From positions 982,315 to 1,046,314 of the forward strand of contig NZ_QCXS01000003.1 in NCBI RefSeq assembly GCF_003260015.1: a stretch of DNA of 64,000 nucleotides, given 5' to 3'. Within the stretch, counting starts at the first letter, position 1; each line of letters opens with the position of its first letter. The notes beneath the pieces were generated by a model that did not search any database, was not told where the DNA came from, and saw nothing but the letters and a program-made list of their open reading frames with translations. Shown piece by piece: positions 8,330 to 18,800 of this stretch. A program made the position numbers and the translations under genes. Source of the DNA: Nakamurella deserti. GTDB lineage: Bacteria; Actinomycetota; Actinomycetes; Mycobacteriales; Nakamurellaceae.

Positions 8330-9515
8330 CCCCCGTGGCCGGCCCGCCGGGTCGGCGGCCCCCGCCGGACGCCGCGGCCGGCCGCCCGAGCCGGGTGGCG
8401 ACGAGGGGGAAGACCGCCACCGAGAGCACCCCCGCCCCGACGAGTGCGGCGGCGTTCTCGGGCAGCATCGCACCCGAGCTGCGGCCGATCTCGGCCAGCG
8501 CGACCAGCAGCGGCAGCGCCGTCGCGGTCAGGAACATCAACTGCACCCGCTCGCGGACCACCAGCGTCCGGCGGTAGACCACCATCGCCGGAACCCCCCG
8601 GACGACGAGCAGCAGCGCGAGGAAGACCAACAGCCGCGCCGGGTTCTCCGCGATCGAGCGCACGTCCAGCGCCATCCCGGAACTGACGAAGAACACCGGG
8701 ATGAAGACGCCGTAGCCGACCGCGTCGAGCTTGTCGTCGAGTTCCTCGCTCGCGTGCGCGGTGCGCCGCAGCACCATGCCGGCGAAGAACGCGCCCAGCG
8801 CGGCCTCCACGCCGAACTGCTGGGTGATCAGCAACAGACCGATCAGCAGCACCACGGTGATCCGCAGGGTCAGCTGTGACGTCGCGTGCCGGTTCTCCCC
8901 GACGATGGCCGCGACCCGGGTGTGCGAGAGCAGCTTCACCAGCCAGGCGATGACGAAGGCGAACGCCGCGATCGAGGCGATGATCAGCGCCTCCCACCAG
9001 GAGTCGTGCGCTCCGAGGAACAGCGAGATGGCCAGGATCGGCATGATCTCGCCGACCGCGCCGGCCGCGAAGACGAACCGGCCGAACGCCCCGGCGAGCA
9101 TCCCCTGCTCCCGCAGGATGGGCAGCAGCGTGCCCAGGGCGGTCGTGGTGAGACCGATCGCCACCGGGACGAAGGCCGTGACGAACCCGACCGCCGCCAG
9201 CCCGCCCACGATGGCCGCGGCGGCCACCGCGCTGATCGCCCAGGCCCACAGGGCCTGCCGGCCCGCCTTCTGAACCAGCAACCGCGGATCGAGCTCGTAC
9301 CCGGCGAGCAGGAACAGGAAGCCCAGGCCGAGTCCGGAGATGAGCCCGACCTGGGCCGGGTCGGCCACGCCGGCGACCGCCGGGCCGATCAGCACCCCGC
9401 CGAGGATCAGGAAGAGCACCTGCGGCGGGCGGCCGGGGAGCAGCCGGGACACGATGGGGGCGGCGACCGCCACGGCCATCACGACGAGCAGCGCGCCGAG
9501 CGGCTGGCCGGTCAC
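8256..9515 (-). CDS. CPA2-family monovalent cation/proton antiporter
   Basis: About 419 residues from the GTG at 9515 (GTG ACC GGC CAG), chosen because membrane helix 1 begins almost at once; the open frame runs back to 9764, but that extension is polar, arginine-rich and unlike the family. Around twelve hydrophobic segments are visible. Family hallmarks include LGGVLIGPAVAG, LFLLAGYELDPRLL and ALGAFFAGMVLRR, as in Na+/H+ and K+/H+ exchangers of the KefB/NapA group. No TrkA-N regulatory domain follows, so it is the short membrane-only form. The C-terminal 25 or so residues are arginine-rich and are encoded antisense to the end of the DinB gene. Confidence 0.88.
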   Translation of the reverse strand: MTGQPLGALLVVMAVAVAAPIVSRLLPGRPPQVLFLILGGVLIGPAVAGVADPAQVGLISGLGLGFLFLLAGYELDPRLLVQKAGRQALWAWAISAVAAAAIVGGLAAVGFVTAFVPVAIGLTTTALGTLLPILREQGMLAGAFGRFVFAAGAVGEIMPILAISLFLGAHDSWWEALIIASIAAFAFVIAWLVKLLSHTRVAAIVGENRHATSQLTLRITVVLLIGLLLITQQFGVEAALGAFFAGMVLRRTAHASEELDDKLDAVGYGVFIPVFFVSSGMALDVRSIAENPARLLVFLALLLVVRGVPAMVVYRRTLVVRERVQLMFLTATALPLLVALAEIGRSSGAMLPENAAALVGAGVLSVAVFPLVATRLGRPAAASGGGRRPGGPATGVSRLRRARAGRRPVRGAAGSHREH

Positions 9516-9879
9516 GGTGCCGTCACCGGATCGGGGTCGGGACGGCGGGACGGATCGGGCACGGCGGGTCCACTTCTCGAGCGCGCGGCGGTGTCCCGAC
9601 GATCCTGGCAGGAACCCGGGGAGTCGGTGGGACCCGGCCGGCCCGGACCACCGGTCGGTCGCGAGCCCGTTCCGGACGCTGCTCACCCTGTCGGCCCGCA
9701 CCCGACCGGCAGCGGCGGAGCCGCCTCCGGAGCATCGGAGGCGACGGATCTCACCCTCGGTCACGAGCCGGCGGCCCGAGGGGGTGAGGACCCTGCCGAG
9801 GCTTCGCGACCTCCCCTACCATCGTCACATAGTGCACGATGCCTGTCACTGTGCGTAACAGACGCTGAAAGCGAGCTCC
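9516..9879. other. Divergent intergenic region with candidate promoter of the giant surface gene
   Basis: This gap separates the antiporter and the giant surface gene, which point away from each other. The left part is G/C rich and featureless apart from GGGACGG-type repetition. The right part (about 9815-9879) is relatively A/T rich and holds TCACATAGTGCA and, at 9844-9859, TGTCACTGTGCGTAAC. The latter resembles a stretch at 4408-4421 upstream of the ABC operon. The gene's ribosome site is weak (AAAGCGAG). Confidence 0.35.
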
Positions 9880-12800
9880 ATGATCGTCACCGGTTCCCGG
9901 TCGAAGCCGTCCACCCCGCCGGCCGGGACCGACCTCCCACGGGCGCGTCGACTCCTCGGGCTCGGCACCGTCCTGCTGCTGGTCGCCTCCATGCTGACCT
10001 GGAGCGGCCTGGCGGCCGCGCCGACCGCCGAAGCGGTGGTGCGGACGCCGTTCACCACCTCGTTCTCCGTCCAGGACAACGGGGCGGTGGTCCTCACCGG
10101 CAACAGCCAGCTGACCTGCCCGACGGCCACCGCGGGCTGCTCGGCCGCCCGTAACGCCGCGGCGACCGGAGCGGCTGCCGGAAGCGTCAACAACAACGAC
10201 TACTCGATGGTCTTCGTCGACGCCGACACCGACCCCTCGACGAGCAACTCCACCAGCGCGGACCTCGTCCTGCCCAGCGGCGCCACCGTCCTGTCGGCCA
10301 AGCTGGTCTGGGGCGCCCGGCTCGGCACCACGCTGCCCGCGGCCTCGGCCGCCGTCATCAAGCTCCGCGCGCCCGGGGCGGCCGGGTACACCACCTACAC
10401 CGCCGGCACGCAGGTCCAGCCGCTGCAGGACAACCCGTACCAGAGCTCGCTGGACGTGACCACGCTGGTCGCCGCCCAGGGCAACGGCACCTACTGGGTC
10501 GCCGACATGGCCGCCTCGCTGGGCGCGGACAAGTACGCCGGCTGGAGCCTCGTCGTCGCCTACCGCGATCCGTCGCAGCCGCTGCGCGACCTGCGGATCT
10601 ACGAGGGGTTCGCCGACGTCACCTCCGCCGCCGGCAACAGCAACGTCAGCATCCCGATCTCGGGCTTCCTCACCCCGCCGACCGGCCCGGTGCGCGCCAC
10701 CATCGGCGTGGTCGCCTGGGAGGGCGACCGCGGCAGCGTCGGCGACAGCCTGGCCCTGGGTGGCACCGTGCTGTCCGACGCCACCCGGCCGGCCAACAAC
10801 TTCTTCGACTCCGCCATCAGCGACACCGGCGTCGGCATCACGTCCCGCAACCCCGGCAACGGCAACAACTTCGGCGTCGACATCGGCCGGGTCAGCACGA
10901 CCAACGTGCTCGGCAACGCCTCGACCTCGACCTCCATCAACCTGACCACCGGCGGCGAGACCTACTACCCCGGCGTCATCACCACCCAGATCGACCTGTT
11001 CACGCCGACGTTCAACACGATCTCCAAGACCGTCACCAACCTGTCGGGCAGCTCGGTCGCGGTCCCCGGCGACACCCTGCAGTACCAGCTCACGTTCACC
11101 AACACCGGCGCCGACTTCGCCGACCGGACCGTCATCGGTGACGCGCTGCCGCCGAACGTCACCTACGTCCCGGGCAGCCTGACCGTGCTCGCCAACAGCG
11201 GCGCGACCGGTCCGCTGACCGACGCCGCCGGCGACGACATCGGCGAGTACACCGCGAACAACCGCACCGTCACCGTGCGGTCCGGAAGCGGCGCGACGAC
11301 CACCAGCGGCGGCACCATCGCGCCCAACCAGACCAGCACCGTGCAGTTCCGGGTCACCGTCGACCGGGCCGCAGCGGGCACCACCGTGTCCAACACGCCG
11401 ACCCTGAACTACCTCGCCCGCACCATCAACAAGTCCTACACGTTCACCGGCAACGTGGTGTCGACCCCGGTCCGGGCGCTCGCCGACCTGTCCGTCACCT
11501 CGGCCACCGGAGGCGGCACCACCCTCGCCGGCCGCACCGTCGTGTTCACCGACACCGTCACCAACGAGGGCCCGAACCCGGCCACCGGTGTCGTCACCAC
11601 GCAGACGCTGCCCGCGGGCACCACCTACAGCTCCGCGGCGACGCCCACCGGCACCACCTGCACCGCCTCCGGACAGACCGTCACGTGCACCACCGCGACG
11701 CTGGCCCCCGGCGCGTCGGTGGTCCTGCCGATCACCGCCGCCGTCGCTCCCGGCACCCCCGCCGGGACCTTGACCGGCACCGTCTCGGTCGGCGCCGACA
11801 CCGCCGACGACGACCTGACCGACAACAGCGCCTCCGCCGTGGTGACCGTCGGCGTCGCCGCCGATCTGGCGCTGGGCCGCACCGCCGACCGGACGACGGT
11901 CGACGCCGGCGCCACGGTCACCACCACCCTGACCGCCGTCAACAACGGACCGTCCACCGCCACCGGTGTCGTCCTCACCGATCCGCTGCCCGTCGGGGTC
12001 AGCCTGATCAGCGCCACCGGGCCGGCCGGCGTGACCTGCACCGTCAGCGGCAACACCGTCAGCTGCCCGCTGGGCTCCCTCACCCCGGGACAGCAGGTCG
12101 CGGTCACCGTCGTCACCCGGGCCGCCGCCAACCTCGCCCCGGGCTCGACGCTGACCGACACGGCCACCCTGCTGTCCACCACCACCGACCCGACGAGCGC
12201 CGACAACACCGCCACCGGGACCGTCACGGTGACCGCCGCGGCCGACCTGGCGGTCACCGGCACCGCCGCCGCCGACCCGGTCACCGCCGGCGGCACCCAG
12301 ACCTACACCGTCCGGATCACCAACAACGGCCCGTCCGACGCCCGCACCGTCGTCCTGGACGGTCCGGCGACCGCCGGCCTCACCCTGCGCTCCGGCTCGA
12401 CCAGCCAGGGCACCTGCGCCGTCACCGACGGCGCCCTGCGCTGCGCGGTCGGCACCGTCGCCGCCGGCGGCACGGTCACCGTGACCGTTCTCGCCGACGT
12501 CGCGAGCACCGCGACCGGCACCGTCAGCCACCTCTCGACCGTCAGCTCGGCCACCACCGACCCGGTGGGCGGCAACAACACGACCACCGTCACCGTGCCG
12601 GTCGTCGCCGTCGCCGACCTGTCGCTGGCCGCCAGCTCGGACCCCGCGACCATCGTCGTCGGCACCCCGGTCACCTACCGCTTCACCGTCACCAACAACG
12701 GCCCCTCGGCCGCCACCGGCGCCGTCGTCACCGACCCGCTGCCGGCCGGCCTGACCTTCGGCAGCAGCGCCGACGGCTGCACCGCCGCGGGCGGCACGGT

Positions 12801-15800
12801 GACCTGCCCGGTGGGATCGCTCACCGTCGGCCAGAGCCGCACCGTCACCTTCGTCGCCGCCACCGCCGGCGCCGCCGGCACCGTGACCAACACGGCCACC
12901 GTCAGCGCCGCCACCACGGACCCGGCGACGGCCAACAACAGCAGCAGCGTCGTCTCGTCGGCCACCGTCCGCTCCGACCTGCGCGTCGCCGCCACCACCG
13001 GCGGCCCCCTGGTGGCCGGCGGACCGGTCTCCTACACCCTGACCACCCGCAACGCCGGCCCCTCTCCCAGCGGCGCCACCACGCTGACCACCAGGCTTCC
13101 GGCCGGCGTCGCGTTCACCGGCTTCACCGGCCCCGCCGGCGTCACCTGCACGTCGTCCGACGGTGTGGTCACCTGCGCCCTCGGCACCGTCGCCGCCGGA
13201 ACGGACGACACGGTCGTGCTCAACGGCACCCTGGCCCCCACCCTGACCGGCGCGGTCACCGTCTCGGCGACCGTCGCCGGCGCGAACCCCGACCCGAACG
13301 GCAGCGACAACGACGCGACGTCGACCGTCACGGTCAACGCGGTCGCCGACATCGGCGTCACCCTCGCGCCGGTCGCCGCCCAGACGCCGCCCGACACGGT
13401 CACCGCCGGCACCCAGGTCCGCTACCTGCTCACGGTCACCAACAACGGACCGTCCACGGCCGTCGGGGTGGTGGCCACCGGACAGGTACCGCCGAACCTG
13501 GCGCCCGTCCTGGGCTCGAGCGCCGGCGCCTGCACCCTGCTCGGCGGCACCGTCACCTGCAGCCTCGGCAACCTCCCGCCCGGGACGTCGCTGGCCGTGC
13601 CGCTGGTCGCCGTCGTCAACCCCGGTGCCGCCTCCGGCGCGATCCCCGGCACCGCCCAGGTCGGCTCCAACACCCCCGATCCGACCCCGGCGAACAACAC
13701 CGGCGGCGCCACGATCAGCGTCGTCAGCCGCGCCGACCTGGCCATCGCCTCGACGGTGTCCCCGGAACCGCTGGTCGCCGGCGGCACGGCCGTCGTCACG
13801 GTCACGGTGACCAACAACGGGCCCTCCGACGCCCGCGACCTCGTCGTCACCGACGTCCTCGACGCCGCCCTGACCCCGTCCACCGCCAACACCGACCTGG
13901 GCGGCTGCACCGTCGACGGCCGCACCGTCACCTGCACGGCGGCGACGCTGGGCGCCGGCGGCACCCTCACCGTGCGCATCCCCGTCACCGTGGCCCCGTC
14001 GGCCACCGGCACGCTCCGCAGCACCGCCGGCGTCACCTCACCCACCGATCCGGACGGAGTCGCGCCGGCCGTCACCGCCACCCCGGTCGGCCAGCTCGCC
14101 GCGCTGCGGATCACCGGCTCGGCGACGCCCGAACCCGTGACCGCCGGCGGCGTGCTGACCAGCGTCGTGGTCCTCACCAACGAAGGGCCGTCCGACGCCG
14201 CCGCCGTCACCCTGAGCGCGCCGCTGTCGGCCGGGCTGACCGTGCTGTCCGTGGACGCCAGCGACGGCGGTACCTGCTCCGTCTCGCCCGACGGGTTGAC
14301 GTGCGCCTTCGGCACCGTCGCCGCCGGCGCCGGCCGCCAGGTCGTGGTCCGGGCGGCGACCTTCCCGGAGACGCCGGACGGCACCACCTACACCGAGGTC
14401 GTGACCGTGGACTCCCCCACGCCCGACACCGACGTCGCCCTGCGCACCACCACCGTCGCCGGCACTGTCGTCACCGCCGCGGACGTCGCCGTCGGGCTCG
14501 TCGCCGTCGGCGACCTCACCGAGGCGGGCACCGAGAAGGAGTACCTGCTCTCGGTGACCAACAACGGGCCGTCCACGGCCCGGGCGGTCGTCCTCGACCA
14601 GACGCTGCCCGCGGGCACCGCGTTCCTGGCGGCCCTGAGCTCCGTGGGCACCTGCACCGGCGGCGCCGCGGTGGTCTGCCGCATCGGCGATCTCGCACCC
14701 GGGTCCTCGGTCACCGTCCAGCTCAGCGTGCTGGTCGACCCCGGCGTGGCCGGTTCCACCCTGAGCAGCACCGCGACGGTGTCCAGCGGCACCGCCGACC
14801 CGACACCCGCCAACGACACCGCCACGGTCGACAGTCCGGTGACCGCGCGCTCCGACCTGAAGCTGAGCAAGACGCTCACCAGCGGCACGCCCGTCGCCGG
14901 AACCACCGCGAGCTACGACCTGGCCGTCACGAACCCGGGACCGTCCACCGCCGCGAACGTCACCGTCACCGACGTGCTGCCGACCGGGACGACGTTCGTC
15001 TCGGCGACCGCCGGCGGCGGCGGCAGCTGCCGGGGCACGACCACCGTGACGTGCACCTGGCCGTCCGTCGGCGTGGGCGCCGTCCAGGGCCGGACCGCCA
15101 CCGTGGTCATCGCCCTGCCGTCGACGACCGCCGACGGCGCGACCCTGACCAACAGCGCGACCGCCCGGTCGGACAGCTTCGACAACAACCCGGCCAGCGC
15201 CGCCGCCGCCAGCACCGCGACCGTCACCCGCGCCGCCGACCTGCGTGTCGACGCCACCCTGACCGCCGGAACGCCCGTCGCCGGCAACGCCCTGACGTGG
15301 CAGTTCGTCGTCACCGACGACGGGCCGTCGGCCGCGGCCGGCGTCACCCTGACCACCCCGGCCCCGGCCGGCGTCACCTTCACCGCCACTACCACGAGCG
15401 CCGGCAGATGCACCGTGGACGGCACCGGGGTGCTGCGCTGCGCGCTCGGCACCCTGGACGCCGGGGGTGCGGTCACCGTCACCGTGACGGGCACGCTGGC
15501 CGCCGACAACCCGGGCGGCACGCTGCGCACCATCGCGACCGTCTCCTCGGCCACTACCGACCCCGACCCGACCGACGACACCGGCACCGTCGAGACCCTC
15601 ATCGGCACCGGCACGGACCTGGCCATCACCCGGCTCGAACCGATCACGCCCGCCTTCACCGCGGGCGGCACCGTCGGCTGGGAGGTGGGGATCACCGCCG
15701 CCGGACCCTCCATCGCCCGCGGCACCGTCCTCACCCTCGCGGTGCCGGCCGGCGTCACCCTCACCGCCGTCGCCGGCGCCGGCTGCACCGGCACCACCGG

Positions 15801-18800
15801 TGTGGTGCGCTGCACGGTCGACGACCTCGCGCCGGCGGGCACCGCCACCGTCACGGTGACCGGCACCCTCGACGCCGCCGCCGACACCGCGCTGGTGCTC
15901 TCCGGGACCGTCACCTCCGACACCCCGGAGGCCACCCCCGCGGACAACACCCGCCAGGTCAGCACCCCGGTCGCCACGAGCGCCGACCTCACCGTGGTCG
16001 CCGACGGGCCGGGCTCGATCACCGCCGGCACCGACGGCACCTGGACGTTCACCGTCACCAACACCGGACCGTCGGTCGCCCGCGAGGGTGCCCTCACGGT
16101 GACGCTCCCCGCCGGACTCGGCGCGGTCACGGCCACCACCCCCGCCGGGGCCTGCGTCCTCGACGGCGACGTCCTGACCTGCCCGCTCGGGACGCTGCCC
16201 GTCGACGGCACCGCCGCGGTGACCGTCACCGGCACCGTCGACGCCGCCCGCGGCGCCGGCCCGCTCGGCCTGACCGGCACCGTGACCGCGGCCACCACCG
16301 ACCCGGCCGCGGCGAACTCGACCACGACGGTGACCAGCGAGGTCACCGTCACGAGCACCCTGACGCTGGTGAACAGCGTCAACGGCACCGTCCCCGCGGT
16401 GCCCGGCACGGCGGTGAGCTGGCTGCTCACCGTGGGCAACTCCGGCCCGTCGACGGCCACCGGCCTCGTCGTCACCGACGCCCTGCCCGCCGACCTGAGC
16501 GCCGTGACCGCGACCGTCGTGGCCACCGGCGTGCCCTGCACGGTCACCGCGACCGGCGTCCGCTGTGAGCTGGGCACGCTGGACCCGCTCGGTTCGTCGA
16601 CCATCGCCGTCACCGGACTGCTGGCCGCCGGCAGCACGTCGACCACCCTGGACACCACCGCCGGGGCCACCGCCGACGGCGCCGAGCCGGTGACCGCCGC
16701 GTCGACCACCCCGGTCGTCCCGGCCGCCGACCTCGCCGTCGGCGTCGCCCTCACCAGCGGCGCCCCGGTCGCCGGTGCCCCGATCGGCTACACCCTCGAG
16801 GTCACCAACCGCGGACCGTCCGACGCCGCGGGGGTGCGCCTCTCCGACGCGCTGCCCGCGGCCGTGCTGGGCGCCGTCGCGGTCACCGGTCCGGACGGCG
16901 TCTGCACGGTCACCGACGGCGTCGTCGCCTGTACCTGGCCCACCGTGCCCGCCGGCGCGACCCGCACGGTGACGGTCACCGGAACCCTCGCCCAGGGCGT
17001 CGCCGAGCGGCTCGCCAACACCGCCACCGTCGAGGCCGACACCGCCGACCCGAACCCGGCCGACAACACCTCCACCGCGGTCGGCTCCACCACCGACAGC
17101 GCCGAGCTGGGGCTCACCCTCGGCACCGCCGCCGGCGTCACCGCCGGCGGACCGGTCAGCTGGACGCTGACCGTCGGCAACGACGGCCCGTCCGACGCCC
17201 GCGAGGTGTCGGTGTCAGCGCTGGTCCCGGCGGGCGTCGGTGACGCCGTCCTGACCCGGCCCGACGGCACTCCCTGCGACCCGGCGGCCTGCGCCGTCGG
17301 CACGGTGGCCGCCGGCGGTTCCGTCGTCCTGACGTTGACCGGCACGCTGTCCGCCGACGTCCCGACCGGCACCCTGCGCACCACCGCGACCGTCACGACG
17401 GCCAGCGCCGACCCGGACAGCCGCGACAACACCGCCACGGCGGAGTCCGTGGTCGGCACCGCCGCCGCCCTCACCGTCGCGGTCGGCGCCGCTCCCACCC
17501 TGGTTCCGGGCGGCACGGCCACCTACACGGTGGTGATCACCAACAGCGGACCGTCCGACGCGGCGGGCGCCGCCGTGGCGACGGTCCTGCCCGACGGGTT
17601 GACCCTGACCGCCCCCGGGCCGACGTCCGGTCAGGGCACCTGCACCGTGGTGGAGCGCACCGTCAGCTGCGCGGTGGGCGTCATCCCGGCCAACGGCACG
17701 GTCACCGTGACCCTGCCGGTCGCCGTCGACCCGGCGCTGGATGTCACCGACGTGACCCTCACCGCCGCTGTCACCTCCCCCACCGTCGAACCCGCGGGCG
17801 GTGACCGCACCGGCGCCGCCACCACCCCCGTGGTCCCGGCCGCCGACCTCACCGTGCTCACCACCGGCCCCAGCACGGTCGCCGCGGGCGGCGCCGTGTC
17901 GTGGCGGATCGTCGTCGCCAACGACGGCCCGTCCGTCGCCCGGGACATCGTTCTCACCGACGTGCTGCCGGCCGGCCTGGCCGCCGCCCTCGTCACCGCG
18001 TCGCAGGGCAGCTGCAGCCTCACCGACGGCGTCGTCACCTGCACGCTCGGCGCCGTCGCGCCCGGCGACCGGGCGGTGGTCGTCGTGGGAATCGACGCGG
18101 TCCTGGACCCGGCCACCCCCGCCGGCACCCTGATCGACACCGCCTCCATCACCTCCCCGACGCCCGAGCCGGGTGGCGATCCCGCGGACGGCCGGTCGTC
18201 GACCGCCATCACCCAGGTCGACACCTCCGCCGACCTCGCGGTCACCGTGACGCCGGACAACGACACGGTCACCGCCGGCGGTCCGGTGGGCTGGACGGTC
18301 GTGGTCGCCAACGCCGGCCCGTCCGTCGCCCGCGGTGCGCTGCTCAACGGGCTCGTCCCCGACGGTCTGCGCGACGCGGGCCTCACCCAGGCCGACGGCA
18401 CGCCGCTCGTCTGCACCGAGAGCGGCTGCGCGCTCGGCGACCTGGGCCCGGCCGGTCGGATCACCGTCCGGGTCACCGGCACCCTCGACGCCGCCTTCAC
18501 CGGCACCGCCGTGAGCTGGACGTCCACCGTCAGCAGCGACACCGCCGATCCGGACGCCGGGAACGACAGCGCCACCGGCACCGCCACCGTGGGCACCGCC
18601 GCGCACCTCGTCGTCGGACTGACCGGACCCGCCACCGCGGTGGCCGGCGGAGCCGTCAGCTGGGTCGTGACCGTGACCGACACCGGGCCCTCGGTGGCCA
18701 CCGGCGTGCAGGTGAGCCAGCTGATCCCGGCCGGCGTCACCGGCGTCACCGTGCAGGCACCGGACGGTGTCGTCTGCGACGCGACCGTCACCTGCACGAT

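Noticed and set aside
9516..9764. Longer N-terminus for the CPA2 antiporter
   Set aside because: The extra 83 residues are polar and arginine-rich and no family member that I know has such an extension.
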